Source: Bugula neritina
Lineage: Eukaryota > Bryozoa > Gymnolaemata > Cheilostomatida > Bugulidae
NCBI GenBank assembly: GCA_964035545.1
Contig: OZ037766.1
Span: forward strand, 14,373,222 to 14,437,221
DNA length: 64,000 nucleotides
Direction: 5' to 3'
This document shows positions 24,015 to 52,479 of the stretch, one piece after another. A model generated the notes under the pieces. It did not search any database and had not been told where the DNA came from. It was given only the letters and a program-made list of their open reading frames with translations. Within the stretch, counting starts at the first letter, position 1, and each line of letters starts with the position of its first letter. A program made the translations under genes and the position numbers.

Positions 24015-24481
24015 TGTATTTATTGAATTTATTTCAAATATTCATACATAATTAGTGTGCAACTTCAGATTTTTTGTTATTTTGTCAAGTCCTGTTAACT
24101 TTCACAATGATACACCTCTACTCGTTTATACAAGTCTTGTAATTTCACTAAGTGCTAAATTCCTAAATTTCAGCAGGTGTTGAACATGAATATTTTATTA
24201 CAGAAAAAATTGAATTGTAAGTCAACAATACTTTTTGAAAGATTCTGTATTCAATTCAAAATAAATAACTTCAGGATCGAAAATAAAGTATGTACATAAA
24301 GGAAATCGAAAATCATTGTATGAAATAACACTATAACAGTAATTTTATATTATATTCATGTATATAAACAAACAACATAATGTATTTTTATCTATTCCAG
24401 TGAGAGGAAAATTCCTAGTTAGCAATCACAGTAATAAGTGAACAAGTTTCAGCTTTGTCAACTGTTATCAGATTATGGAAT
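24015..24481. other. Tail-to-tail spacer of SUPT4H1 and CFAP210
   Basis: This 467-bp AT-rich stretch holds the 3' UTRs of the two convergent genes. AATAAA at 24260-24265 (plus) fits SUPT4H1. Nothing else was seen. Confidence 0.6.
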
Positions 24482-27400
24482 TCACCAAATGAATCCTAGT
24501 CTCTTATTGGTTGGTACTTCTCCATAAATATCCTGCTTTGTCTGTTCTGTTTGCCCATTCTTCCATGTTGGCAGCTGAGTGCCATCTACGTCCTTTGCCA
24601 TGTAGCTTGGCCGAATTCCTCCCTTGCCTGCAAATTTCAAATACTTGTTACATACTTTAAATACATACATTACTTACATAAAAATACAAACGCATACTTT
24701 TCATGTAAGGTGTGTACAGTTTCCAACTTTTTGTCTCATAATTTTTATATTGAAAGGCTGTGATTGGGCATCCTTTAATTATTCCGAGTTGTATAATGTG
24801 TGAAAATGCAAGATACACATGTTGAGCTCATCATTGTAAATTTTAACATGATTAATTATTCAATTGAACAAAAAACAGTGAAGATCTAATATTTAAAAAG
24901 AATGTGTTGCATAAGAGATGCTATTGCGATAAAGTGCCATAACACACCTTCATATACTGGACCTTGACCTCCTCCTATCCCTATCTGAGCTGCTCTCCTC
25001 AGAGGTATTGTGTTTCTACCACCCCTCTCACAATGCTCTATCACTTTACCAGCATACTCTTGAAACTGCTGCTCTTCCAAGGCCAGCAATTCCACATTCT
25101 TAGCATCTTGAGCCAGTGCCTTCTGTCTAGCTTCTTTCTCTTTTGCATATCGTTCTTCCTAGAAGTATATTAGTGTTGAATATATAATCTGTAGATAATA
25201 AGTTATTGTGAATAATCATTTTTCTATAGTTGATATTTGCTTACAGCTTGATTAACTCGAAATTGTGCAACTGTTTCTGCTTCTTGTCTACGTCTTGTCA
25301 CTTTTTGCTCTTCATTTCTTTTGAATATCTCATCTGCTTCTCTTTGCACAGCAAGTCTTTCCAGTTCAGACTTTCGTTCAGCTGCTGCTTTCAGTTCTGC
25401 ATCTTTCATCTGAAAATTTGGATTTAGTGACAAATTAATTTTAGTGTTTGCTTCAATTTGCTATAAATTTTTGATCTTTACAGTTTTCACACACATATGC
25501 ATATAAAGATAGAAATGAAACCATTGCACAGACATACCTGGCATTGGCTATACAACTAGTTAAAATTCTGATGCATTATACTGTATAATATATCGAGCTG
25601 CTAGTACATGCTATGATTGGATTCACATACCATTTGCAGGCGGTGTTGATCAGCCTCTCTCGTCATTCTCAGAGCTCTCTCAGTTCGTTCAGCATCTTCT
25701 TTAGCTTGCTTGGCTTCTGCTTCCTCAACTGCTCTCTTGATACGTTCATCCTCATTGCTTACCAATGTCTTCATTTGAGCGGCCAGTTTCTCTCTAATTC
25801 TTTCAAGATTTTTCTGCTTCTCACTGTAACACATAGCACATTTTTTCCTAGATGTTCTTATAATCTGCTAAATTTAGTAGCAAAAAATACAAACTGTTGA
25901 AATTTTTAAATTTTATTTCAACTAAAATAAACTTAAATGAGGGAGCCGGCTATGTTATAGGATTGTACTAATTGCTATGTGTTTAGTATTTTTCTAAGAC
26001 GTTATCGCAACATTTTATAATCTTTCTGGAACATAGACTTACTCATGCAGCTGTTTCTCTTTCTCCATCCTAAGTTTGACCATTTTCCTTTTAGCTGCAG
26101 CAAATATTCTACACTCATTATCCTCCTCTTCCATCTGTTGATGTTCTATTTCTAATAACTTCTGTCGATCAGCTATTTGCTTTTTATTATCTTGTCCTAA
26201 AATCAACATTAACTAAACCATAAACTTAATTTGTTATCACAGCTAATGTAGGTTATTTTAAATTGCACATAGCAAAAGGCCCACAATCCAGAGTTTTTAC
26301 TAAATATTATCCTGTGCCTCATTTAAATAAGTCCTTAGCACGCTTTAACAAAAACCCTTTCCATCAGGGGTTTCTCACAGGGATAGCGACTATAAACTTG
26401 CATGAGTTTTTTTTTATTATCTTCTAATTGCCACCTATCAATGTACAGTCTTTATAATATAGGTCTTATGATGAATTTAACTTTAAAGTTGTAATATTTG
26501 AAGTAAAAAAATGTAAAGATCTCACACAACAAAGTGAATTTATGATAATTTACCCAGCTGCAGCTTTTCTTCCATTCTAATTTGGTCCAACTTTTTCTTC
26601 TCAATTTCATATTGTATAGCCAGTTTCTTGAGCTCATCTCCTTCTTGTTTATCTACTTCATGCTCTTTGATTTTCCCTTTGAGGTGGTCTCTCACTCTAC
26701 AAAGACAATTCGGGCATGCTATTTACATTTTCTACTATAAGGTTTCTAAAAACTATATATTTACAAAAGTACTTGATATAAAATTTTACTTGAATGAGAT
26801 ATTTCTCTGTCTAAACTACTGCAGGTAATCAGCTTTTTTTACTTAACAAATATCCAGGAGTTTGTGTAGACTGTTTATTGCACATAAGCTCTATCCACCT
26901 GACACTTACTGAGCTTTAATGAAGTCTTTGTTTTGTCGTACAGCTTCCAATCTTAGCTGTGCATCCTTTTGCTCCTTGAGAATAGCTTCTTCTAGTTCTT
27001 TCTGAGTCCGCTCTATATATGCTCGATCTTGTCCCTTACTAGCAGCCAGTTTTAGCTGGTTGAATTCTACTTGAGCATCTCGTTCTTTCAAAACTTCAGT
27101 CAGTTGCAAAGCACTCTGCACAAAGAACAAAATATCCCTATTACTAGTTACCATTTATTTTGCTAAAAGTTTATATGTGATGTATAAATGTTATAATTGT
27201 TAAATGTTATTTCATTAGTCAAAAACAACATAGAACTTACATGAAAGTTTTTTACTCTATCTGTTTGATAGTACTGCTGTGTTTTTGCCTTTTCTATGGC
27301 TTCTTTTCTTTTTTGGGCCTGGAACTTGGCTTCTTCAATATCTAACTGTTTTCTTTCTTCTTCCTTTTTAGCTTCTCTAATCGCTCTAGCTTCTAACTTT

Positions 27401-28200
27401 CGCCTTCTGTTACCCTTTTATATATGTAAATAATATTTTGCTATTTCTGAATTCTAAAACCATGCTTATTTATTATCCAATCTAGTACCTTATTTACTTT
27501 TTACCTGTTTAGCACAAATTTTAATAGTTTATTAACTGAAATGAGATGCAGTTCAATTATTTATGATAATTATATAAAAACTGATGATTTGTAAGCAATT
27601 TATGATTTATCAATATGTATAAAACATTGGTGTTTTTACTTACTTCAAGTGTGTTAGGCCAATCCTTAACCATATCTTTGGATAATGCCTTTCGTGCTTC
27701 CTTTTCTTCTCTAATTGACTTAATTCTTTCTTGCTCTATTTGTCTTCGGTACAACTGTTGATTAATTCTATCCCATTCTTTGCCACTCAATACTACCATA
27801 TCCTTGATGGCATCTCGGCCTGGGATTTGTAAGTTTATTGGTGGGGCACTTACAGCTACATAAAGATATATTTAATCTCTTTATATTCAACGTAAAATTA
27901 GAAGATATTACATTAAACAGAGTGCTATCTGTGAATATTCTATTTTGTTAAGAGCTTTAAGAAATATTTTATTTACAACTAAAAGTGCGACCTATAGGCC
28001 ATTAATTTCAACTTTGCGTGATGAGTCACAACTACAGTGATATAATAAATAATTGATAGTTGGAACAAAATGAAGAGTCCAACATGATAATGACAAAGCA
28101 ATTATAATAGTTTTGTTAGTTTAGTGGTTTTTGAAACATAATTACGTTTGTCAGCTCCTTTTCTTCGTCCGTACTCAATCTTTTTTGTAGTTAAAGCCAT
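24482..28200 (-). CDS. CFAP210: CFAP210 (CCDC173), ciliary microtubule inner protein
   Basis: Ten minus-strand exons join to 552 residues: 28146-28200, 27644-27855, 27241-27414, 26910-27115, 26554-26696, 26043-26196, 25631-25823, 25245-25409, 24948-25158 and 24482-24627. Apart from short ends it is one long charged helix of the trichohyalin-plectin homology type. Landmarks are MVVLSGKEWDRINQQL (about 37-52), KFQAQKRKEAIEKAKTQQYY (about 121-140), LTEVLKERDAQVEF (about 152-165) and the C-terminal NKRLGFIW. The length and these motifs match the CCDC173/CFAP210 family, one of the proteins lining the inside of the A-tubule of axonemal doublets. Related TPH proteins (CFAP45, CFAP53, MNS1) are the alternative, but the motifs fit CFAP210 best from memory. 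Every phase closes. Its presence implies motile cilia or flagellated sperm. Confidence 0.88.
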
Positions 28201-29494
28201 TGTAACATTTAAGTTTGAGCAAGATTTTATAGTCAATGCAGTATTCAGCTAATGTTCGTGACTTTCTATTGACTTGTAATTTCTTCGTCGCTAGGGGTAG
28301 CTAAGAGGATTGCAAAATGTCAAGGTCATCTACTAAGCAGTGAGTACACAATTCCAATTTTCAGACATGCATCGGCGTAATAACGGCCTCTTTATTGACT
28401 GTATATTATAACAATCTGTGAACTAAAAATGGAAAAGTTTGTAGAATTTATTTAATCATTATTAGAAATACGAAGATATGATAAGAAATGTATTTAATGA
28501 CAGCCTCAAACAGAAGGAATACTTTTATTGCAAATGTAACATTTTTCAAGAATTAGACAATAATTCCACAAATGTAATTTGTTGATTGATCATTTGCACA
28601 ACTTGAGATAAATGAACAAGTGAAAAGAGACCAAAGTCTTGCTCTGAACTATAACGATTTTTTGTCAAGTTTACAGTACTTTACCGATCGAGCTTCATGA
28701 TTGAAATAAACAGTTGGTAAAGCTTATCTTGGAACAGTGAAATATATTTTAAAGTTTTACAATTCTGTTTGCATTACAGGGTGCAGTTCTATTAAAATAG
28801 TATTTTGCTTGCTTAAAAAGTCTGCAGGCAATGTTCTCTTTAATAAAAGCAATTACACTGAGATTGTACGAGTTTTACATAGATAGATCAATTCTTCAAC
28901 AGTGAATTGTTAAGTATTAGAACTACTGCTATATCTATAGCATTTTCAATTGGATATATGTAATAGCTGAATCATAAATTTTCTTATCACTAGGAATTCA
29001 TAAAATCGGTAAGGTTTGAGTAATTGTTATTACAATACATATCAAACATAGATATATTTCAAGACCAGTAACTACTAAAAAAGCAACTGAGAAAAATTTC
29101 AATACTAGCATTTTACAAATATAAAACACATAAATAGTGTGATAATTATAAAGCAGGATGAGATGAGCAAAGAATTATAAAATTGCACTGCCACCAGTAC
29201 TATGGACAACCTGAAAAAGCTAAAGAAACATGTAAATTAGACAGATAAAAAACAATAATATACAAATTTAAACAAATGCATGTTCATGTACAAATAAATA
29301 GTTTAACAAAATTCAAACATTCACGGCAAAAATAATCATGCTTTCAGACTGAAACTAAATTTACAGGCTGTTGATTAAATTATATTTCAGAAATATCACA
29401 GTGAGTCTAACAATTCTTGGCACTTGAAATATATAAATTAATTTAATTTGGCAAATAATAACGTAATAAGCATGTCTTGTTTTCACTTAAATGT
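28201..29494. other. Spacer between CFAP210 start and coiled-coil gene stop
   Basis: This 1.3-kb AT-rich interval includes the CFAP210 promoter side. No supported gene was seen. A well-formed minus-strand 3' splice acceptor near 29213 (pyrimidine tract and CAG on the minus strand) could belong to an alternative last exon of the coiled-coil gene. Confidence 0.5.
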
Positions 29495-43632
<14,138 letters not shown>

Positions 43633-45678
43633 ATGACAAGTGTTTCTAAAATAAAAATGCCACTTCATGGTAAACTCATGGTAGCTAATGATTCCCAGTT
43701 ATATGGCAATCCCGATTCTTCTACCAATCACCTGCCACCTCTGAATAAACAGTTGTCTGGAAGTAATGCAAAAATGCAACAAATCTTTGATGAGAAGAGT
43801 CCTCATACAGCTTCTACTGTAGTTGCAGCCCCTCAAACCGGTCAGAAGTCTACTACACCTCATAGGCTAGAGTTTGGCGTTGATCAACCAGTTCGTACAA
43901 GCAGTGGTAAAGTGTTAGCCAAGACACCTGAGCAAGCGATGAAGCAGTATATGCATAAACTTTCATCCTTTGAACACCACGAAATATTCAATTATCCACA
44001 AATATATTTTGTTGGCCACAGTGCCAAGAAGCGACAGGGAGTTCTCGGTGGAGCAAATAATAGTGGGTACGATGATGATAATGGTTCCTACCTTCATGTT
44101 CCTCATGATCATATCTCATACCGTTTTGAAGTTCTTAAAGTGATTGGGAAAGGCAGCTTTGGTCAGGTTGTGAAAGCCTATGACCACAAAACACACACTC
44201 ATGTGGCATTAAAGATGGTGAGGAATGAAAAAAGATTTCATCGTCAAGCTCAAGAAGAGATACGGATCCTTGAGCATCTTAAAAAGCAAGATCGTGAAAA
44301 CAGAATGAACATCATTCATGTGTTTGAAAATTTCACATTCCGAAATCACATCTGCATAACATTCGAATTGCTCTCAATGAACTTATATGAATTGATAAAG
44401 AAAAACAAATTTCAAGGTTTTAGCTTGCAATTAGTTAGAAAATTTGCTCACTCTATGCTGCAATGTCTGGATGCTCTTTTCAAAAACCGAATTATTCATT
44501 GTGATTTGAAACCAGAAAATGTGCTGTTAAAGCAACAAGGTCGTAGCGGCATAAAAGTCATAGACTTTGGTTCTAGCTGTTATGAACATCAAAGAATCTA
44601 TACATATATTCAGTCAAGGTTTTACAGAGCTCCAGAGGTGATTTTAGGTGCTAAGTATGGAATGCCCATTGACATGTGGAGTCTGGGCTGTATTTTAGCA
44701 GAATTGTTGACAGGATATCCTCTCTTTCCTGGGGAAGATGAAAGCGATCAGCTTGCCACCATTATAGAGATTAATGGGCTGCCACCTCAGAAGATGCTTG
44801 ATCAAGCAAAAAGAGCTAGAAACTTCATCAGCTCAAAGGGTATTCCTCGGTACCTCAATGTCACCACTGCACCAGATGGCTCTTCTAACATCCAGCGTAA
44901 GTTCAGCTAGTTCACCTAGCATCATGTTTGTAATATAAGCATTTAACAGCTTCAGATATTCTGCCTATTTACCCTTTTGTTTTACATTAATAAGATTGAG
45001 GTGGCTTTTTCATCCCTTAGCATATAAATGATCTTATGAGAATTGATTAATTAATGTGAGGTGCCTTTACTCCAGTAGTCAATAGGAAGGGACTAGTAGT
45101 TATCAGGCAAAGCAGGTCCCATTGTTTGCTTAAGAAAACTAGTTAAACTGAATCCTTTGTTCAAATGTTTTATAGCTATTATAGTCTGGACAACCTACAT
45201 CTTAGTCTATTTGGATTCATTAATACAAGGCATACAGTGTGCAAAGCATCTTGTAAAAAATGCATGATGTTGGATAGACAGTAACTGTTGCTCATTGTTC
45301 ATTTTTGTTATAGCTGGCCGATCAAGAAGAGGTAAAATTCGAGGTATTCCAGGATCCAAGAATTTAACAGCAGCTCTTAAAGGTTGTGATGATCCACTAT
45401 TTCTGGATTTCCTAAAGAGATGTTTAGATTGGGACCCTTCTGCCAGGTTGACGCCATCGCAAGCTCTTCGACACGCTTGGCTTAGAAGAAAAATGGTCAA
45501 AGACATAAATGAAGATACTTCCCAGACAATGGCCAAGAGAGCATCTGCCACTAGAGCTGCTCTTAGTAAGCTACAAGCTGGCTCTAGTAGTGCCAAATCT
45601 AGGCAAGTTGCAGCCATATCTGAAGATGTCACTTTTAATACCCGCACTAAACTGCCACAAATAGGCTCAACAATCTAA
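43633..45678 (+). CDS. DYRK2: DYRK2-like dual-specificity tyrosine-regulated kinase
   Basis: Two coding exons, 43633-44896 and 45314-45678, join to 542 residues. The N-terminal DYRK-homology region includes [17 protein letters not shown] (about 98-114) and [14 protein letters not shown]. The kinase domain spans about 158-480: Gly-rich loop [11 protein letters not shown], catalytic Lys194 in [13 protein letters not shown] with Asp291, DFG with Asp311, and the activation-loop YTY with Tyr325 in SRFYRAPE. DYRKs autophosphorylate that second Tyr while folding and then act on Ser/Thr. The C-terminal exon has [10 protein letters not shown] and [18 protein letters not shown]. The short region before the kinase domain without a DYRK1-type PEST/His tail favours class II (DYRK2/3/4). 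All catalytic residues are present, so it should be active. The start codon follows a plausible AATC context. Confidence 0.95.
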
Positions 45679-48600
45679 TTTTATTGACATAAGACATTTG
45701 CTGAATGATGGTTACTATATTTCACACTTTCTACCATGACACATCTGAGAAGAGTTTCTATAACCTATTATCAGTGTTCAAACTGCATTTTTTATAGCCT
45801 TTTAATTATCACTAAGACTTACATGTATTTAATTACATGTATGACCATTCACTTTATCCGTCCATAGTTTTTTTTTGCATATTGGAAAGTTACTGTGATG
45901 AAATGTAGTAAAACATATTGTTTGCTGCTCAGTTGTGAATAGTAGTACATGGTCTTCCCTTAGGGTTGTTTTTTTTCTATAATCTCTAATATACACCTTA
46001 AAATATCTTAAACTCTTAATTTTTCACAATTTTATATTTGGACAATCAGACAAAAAATTGATTTTATGATGTGTAAGTGATGAGCTTGTTTCAGGCATTT
46101 TTATTTATTTGTTTTGATTTATATCAAATGAGGTTTTTAATTTATTTTTGATTTAAATAAGTGTGAGTATACAAAATAAGTTATATTACTTATATTATTT
46201 ACTGCAGCATACTAAGGGCTAACGGCTTATATTTTTTTGAAGTGAATGTGAAACCTTTTTGCATATATCATATTGTGTAGTTTGTGTCTGAGAAGTTACT
46301 TTCTATTTGTTAATTTTGCTTTGCTTTTAGTTGCTCCGTGTTTTCAGCTACTTAGTCGTTTCTATTCATATATTGTAGTTACTCACTTGACACTACCATT
46401 TTTCTATTCACCAAGTGAGTTCAAATGCATGTTCAATATGGAATAGTAAATAAAATAACTATTCAATATTCTGTATATAATTTATTATATATATTTGGCT
46501 GCTTTGTAATTTGACTTAACAAAATTATCAATGGTAGGAATGATACAAATACCAAAAGTAAAAGTTTCTATTGTGTTAGCCAAACTATAGAAATTACCTT
46601 AACACAGCCAATGAGCAATATGTACAGCTCCATATATTGGGTTGTATTGATTTAGTTGTTTGTTGAATACTTTTGTTTTTGCAGTGCAAACACTTTGTTT
46701 GCTTAAAACTGTTATGCTCAATACATAGTTCAACAAAAAATATTGCTTTCTTTTCTTTCTTTTGAAGATTTCACCTCCATTCTGCATGACAGCAATTGCA
46801 ACATTGTACTGGTAAAGCTTAAAGCTACACAGACTGTAAACGCAGCATGTATATTAAAGGCCTTTAATTTGTGCCAAATTAAATGCTTACTTTTATAGTG
46901 CTAAAAATATAAGAAAAGGAAGGTGTGAAACATATAAATTTAAAATGTTTTATATAAATGTAATTATACTCAAGCGTCATCATGCAGGCAGCACACCTTA
47001 TTAGAAATTATTAGGTAATAAGAAAACATATTATGCTAAGTTCCATGACTGACCTCAGCTTGTTCGGAGTGTTTTTGATAAATAAGGTAATATATAGTCA
47101 GCTCACAAAAATTGATAAGATATCTAAGTATTGTTTTAATAACAAAGCAAAGGAAAAGACCAGAAATTGGTAAAGTAAAAGATATATAATGTGATCACCT
47201 CAAGTCATATAATATTGCAGGCTGAGACACTGAGATTGCAAATCAATATTAATTGATTATAAACTAGCCCAGTTCTCAATTATTAATTTTGAAACACATT
47301 TATGTGTGAAGTTTTTCAGATTTTAACAATTGTATCTGGCAACATACTACAAATGCATAAGAAATCAATCATATTTTATATAAATCATAGCTGGTATAAG
47401 TTTCTCAGCCCAGCTGATTTTACCAATATGCGCGCATGCAAACATGTCCTGACATAGGAATTTTGAAAATACTTTATATGATTAACTCTGTGCTGAATTG
47501 AATTATTGATCAAAAGTTCACTGTTTTTGTATACAGAAAAGTTTTTTTTACATGATTACCAACAGTGTGAAGATTTCACAAGCCCAACACTCAAGTGAGA
47601 ATTATCCTACCTTTCATTGATTAGTATTGGTGTGCATTGAACATGTAAAGCTAAATGTTAAACTTTGCCCAATTTTTATGCATTAAAACTGCCAGGTACT
47701 GAAATTAGAACAAATAACCTGTTATCTCTTAAATATAACCACTAAAAGTCAATCCAATTGAATAATAACACATATTAAATTCTCACAAACTTTATTGATA
47801 GAATTTGTGCAAATCTATTCTGATAAATTTTTGGCAAACTGAATTTCTTTGACACTACAAACCATCACCAATTCAAGACTAACAATATAACAATTAATGT
47901 CCATCCATTGAAAATTTAGCAAAAAAATATGGTATGATACAACTTTCAATTACAAAATAATTAGTAAAAGTGAGGCTAATGAAATGCTACAGAACTAGTT
48001 TATATTGAGCAACCTCTACGCATACACAAAAGTGAAAATTTGCACGCAAGGGGTATGCTAAGCTTAAATGCTGCCCAAGACTTGAGCTGCGATATGTTAT
48101 AAAAATTCGTTGAATGATAAATTTGAATATTGTATTGACGAAAATTTAATTATGCCTAAATAGCAGGTGAAGAGTTGAGCAAGTCTACTATGTCTTGAAA
48201 CATCGTCCATTGTCTCAAAATGATTAAAAACTATTGTTTCTTGGGAGATTATTTTTAACTTTGGAGCAGTAGCTGAATAAATTTTATCGCAGTTCAAGTC
48301 TAACAACAGGTACTCACTACATAGATAATGTGGAATAATCTAATATCTATCATATTTATACATAAGCATAACTAAATAAACCACTTCATTCAAAACTGTA
48401 GGTGCAAAAGAGATGTTTCGTTGAAAACTGGTAAAGTAACTTCAGTAAGCTTACATAATAACTATCTACCATATGGTTTTAATATTGACATCACAAAAAA
48501 AAATCAATTCTCTTTACCAGAAATTCTACATGCATTATATAAAACTGGGTAATAAGTATGAACTAATAGTAAATACAGTTATAAAAGCCTGTACTAAATT

Positions 48601-49213
48601 TAAATTCTTTTAATATCAGATATAACTTCATGTAGTTGGCACTAAAGAACGATATTTGCTACAAACCAAAAAATTATAACTCCTAGCTATGAGAGAGTGA
48701 AAGATGGGTAGGGGCAGGAGCTTGCATAGCAGAGGCTGGTAAAGATATTGTAGTTCCAAAACAATTTGCACAAACTAACTCACACAACAACAATATGCAA
48801 CAACTCTGAGTTTAGTCTACAGAAAATATAATATGGTAGTAATATAATAATAATGTTAAATATGTAACACCTTACTACTGGTGGTAAAGACAAATTTTCT
48901 AGTTTAGCACACTTTTCAGCACAACAATGGTTATTTCAATAATTTGGCAAATCATTAACCAGCAGAAAAAAAATTTGCATTTTTCAAAAATGCATTTGAT
49001 ATGAGGTGAGAAAATAACTCTCAAACATGGCTGTTGTCAAAAAATATGGCAACTTTAAAATATTAATATATTATTTCTCTATGATTATGACACAATAACA
49101 ATATTGTTAGTGCTATTATAGGTAGTATAATAAGTTGTCAAATGGAATCATAAAATTAAGTGCACAAAGCAGACTATGTCTTCGTTGAATAAAGTCAGCA
49201 ATATTGGCATTGG
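45679..49213. other. Spacer between convergent DYRK2 and zinc-finger genes
   Basis: This 3.5-kb AT-rich interval contains the 3' UTRs of both genes. I saw no coding exon, structured repeat or transposon end in it. Confidence 0.5.
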
Positions 49214-52200
49214 TCAGACAGCTACTATATTTATGGAGGCTTTGGGTGTAGCAGTGACAGTTGTCTTGGTGGCCTGGTGCTTCTCTAAATGCCTGGAAAG
49301 TTGTGTTATATTTTTGGTAGTATAATCGCACATAACACATTGGTAGAGTGAGTTGTCAGGCTTGATATACAAGCCATTACCAACAATGTCATCGCCATGG
49401 CTTATAACATTGATAAGCGTGTTGTTGTTACTAGATGTTAAGCGAAATCGCTGACCAGCCTTGATGCTTCCCGACAGTTTGCCAGAAATATGGTCAATGA
49501 TAAGTCCGGAATCATCTGAGGAAACATCAGACTCTACAGGTGTTATACTTATATCTGTAAGTAAGGCAACAACTTGAATAGATTTGAACACACAATAGGT
49601 GTATATGAAATCAAATTATTGCCAGTTAAAGCATTTACAGTTTACACACAAAGTATAAACATTGGCTTACAATGTTCTTAGAAAATGACATTCAATACTC
49701 ATTGCAGGCGGTTCAACCCGTTATATAGAAAGCCAATTAATGTCTATGAGTGGGTTGTAGCATAAACTGTGTTAATTCATTGATCCTGCTAACACGCCGA
49801 GGCAAACTGAAATCCATTAAGTGCAAACAGATTTAACACAGTATTCATTGACGTGTATCGATTCTTATACAACCGAGAGTAGTTAGATAACTCCAAAAAT
49901 ATACCCACCCACATATTGGAAACTAATTATAACAACATAGCACAGCAAGTAAAAGCTTTACACGGAGTATTATACAGTGAGATATGCATAGATGTGCATA
50001 TATTATAATATAAAGTTAGTAGTAATTTTGTGGTAGTAATTAGTCATTGGCAATAATGCATATATAATGTGAATATATATAGTATGAATACGTATGCAAA
50101 AAGTTCAATGCAAGAGAAAGTATGAATGAAATGTCTGGATTACCTGTAGAAGGCGAGGAAGCGCTAGATGTGGGTTGCGAGGGAGTGCATATCTCGCATG
50201 TCTCCTGCTCTGCCCAATCTTTATGGTGCTTCTCCTCAATGTGCCTCTCAAGATAGTGCCGCCGGAAAAATCTTTTGGGGCAGTGGCGGCATGGAAAGCG
50301 GTGGACATTATTCAACCTCTGACTGTTCATTATCAGCTCTTGGTTGGTCTTGCTGGCCTTCATCCGGGAAGGGGTGCAGTTGTTCTTCCTCAGGTGCCGC
50401 AAGTAATCTTCCCGAGCCCGATACACTTTCAAGCATTTGCCACAGCTATACGAGGTGTTACTATGGTAACGATCCTTGTGTGTATCCAGGTGATACTTGC
50501 GGGTATAAGAACAGCCGCATTTATCACATTTATACGGCCTTGAGCCATCGCTAGCATTGGAGCCATAGCAGAGCATTTTATGACATTTTAGATCAGGTAG
50601 TGAAGAGAACTTTTTGCCGCATTGTTGGCAGAAGAAGATTTTCTTGTCCTGTTCCTCTTTGGTTTTAAGAATAGGGCGAGATGTAGCTGTGACTGTAAGT
50701 CCAGTGTTAACAATGCTGCTAGTAATATGGGTATGCACAGGAAAGTTGAGGTTGAGGGCCTTTTCTATAGATCGGTCAAGGGTTATCCTATCATCAACTT
50801 CTATCTTGATGTCATTGTAAGCCAAGTCGGAGTCTAAACCTGAAATTTATGGGCAAATAATGACATGACAATGCATGTGCTTGTCATGTGTGCAGGTTAC
50901 TGCCACCACAGAGCACTCCACTGGTACATGCTCCTCGATACACTCAAGTCATTTACAACAATCACAAACCATTTAAACAAGAGAGATATAATAATGATTA
51001 GGAAAGTTCGTGCCTTTTGCTATCCATAACTTTATCTAAGTGTTCAAAAACGTTAGGTCTTGGAATTTACTGCCTTCTTATCTGTTTACAATGGAATGAT
51101 ACAAATAGCATGGTAAGGAGATGAAGCTATCTATACCACACGTTGCAGAACATAGGGGACATACTTCTGCATAGTCATTTGGTTTGAGTGGTTTGCATGA
51201 AACACACTGATATAGGATATTGCAGTATTGGGCAAACAAATGGCAGCTACATTTCACTTTTAGAAAATCAGCTCATTAAATAGATAGCACAGCAACATGC
51301 CACGCTACTAATAATCATCAAATTAACTTTGTTTTTAGGCAATCAATTTACTTTTTTAGTGACAGGCAATTTGCATTGTGGTTAGGGTGCAATATAATTG
51401 AGATAGTTTCTACAAATTCAAGATATTTTATGATATGAGATAGCAATTATCCAGGCCTGTTTTAGGAGCTACTAAAACCTGTTTTATTTATAAGATAAAT
51501 ATATGAAGATGATATAACATCTAGGGGTGGGGACCTTAGTCTTGTTTAATTGCATTGTCTACTTTCATCTAGAGACAGTTAGTATCAGTTTATAATGCGT
51601 ACAGAGCAGGATACAAAACTAATGTAAACAAGTAGTAAATCACATGTTGCAACACCCTGAATCTTGGCTAGATGCTCAGTTTAAATGGTTTCTAACTTAT
51701 TCAACATGACCAAATTCAGTGGTCAATGTAGGCACCCAGTAATAGGCTTACAATAACACAAGTCACAACAGAAAACCTAATTGATAGCTGAAACATTGAC
51801 TGCTATTTGGACAATAAGGTTTTCATATTGCTATTTAAGACAATGCAGGGTACGAAATACACATTACATTGTGCAGCGAAATGTAAACGACAGAACTATA
51901 ACTTCAGATGCTTCCATAATCATTTAATCAAAATATAAAAGTTAGCATATAGATGCATACCGCTAGAGCAATCATCAAAATCTAAAGGCTCAGTCTTTAT
52001 AGTTTGAGAGAGTTCTTGCAAGGAGGTGGCAGAGTCAATCAGATCGCTGACTATCAGGTCTTGTTCAGACAACTGATCGTCGGTGTTCGGCAGCATGGCA
52101 CTGATGTCGTTCTCAAATGCTTGTTCCATAGAGAGCCACACATCTGTCATCTCACAATCGGTAGGGCCTGCTAGCAGCCCACCACCAGTTAGATCATCTA

Positions 52201-52479
52201 GAAATAAATACCAATAGTAGAAGTCATTGGTTTACATAATCAGTGTGTCTGCATGCTCTATATCCATGATCTTCATACCATCTTCTAACAATTAACATGT
52301 TATTTTGATAGATATGTGCTCTATTGTATTGAAACCTGAAATTTACACCAAATGGTTTAGCCACGTTTGAATAACCTACCATTAAGAAAATTATGTTGAA
52401 ACTGAGTCTCATCATTGAATATAGCTCCAGGTGAAGAAGGAGGGTTAGCAATGAATTCCTCCAAATGGTTTGTATTCAT
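49214..52479 (-). CDS. C2H2-type zinc-finger protein, five fingers, unassigned
   Basis: Four minus-strand exons join to 457 residues: 52380-52479, 51961-52197, 50144-50839 and 49214-49554. Residues 1-110 are acidic and disordered and contain TIKTEPLDFDD, a sumoylation-type psi-K-x-E site; DIKIEVDD after residue 120 is a second. Fingers start near Cys183 (CQQC, closing with His-x3-Cys), Cys217 (CDKC, C2H2), Cys245 (CGKC, closing with Cys), Cys296 (CRHC, C2H2) and, on the last exon, Cys417 (CVMC, C2H2). A Ser/Thr-rich linker separates finger 4 from finger 5. A sequence-specific DNA-binding factor is likely on domain content; I cannot assign an orthologue. There is no KRAB, BTB or SET domain. 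The first exon starts MNTNHLEEF; a farther 5' non-coding exon is possible. Confidence 0.85.

Noticed and set aside
28313-28345. A short ATG exon (MSRSSTK) with a GTGAGT donor, divergent from CFAP210
   Set aside because: The only nearby acceptor (about 28780) yields a stop after a few codons, and no downstream coding exon was found. A non-coding transcript remains possible.
29180-29213. Alternative last exon of the coiled-coil gene behind a strong minus-strand acceptor
   Set aside because: It needs a donor inside the present last exon and would add only two or three residues; kept as a remark, not as a feature.
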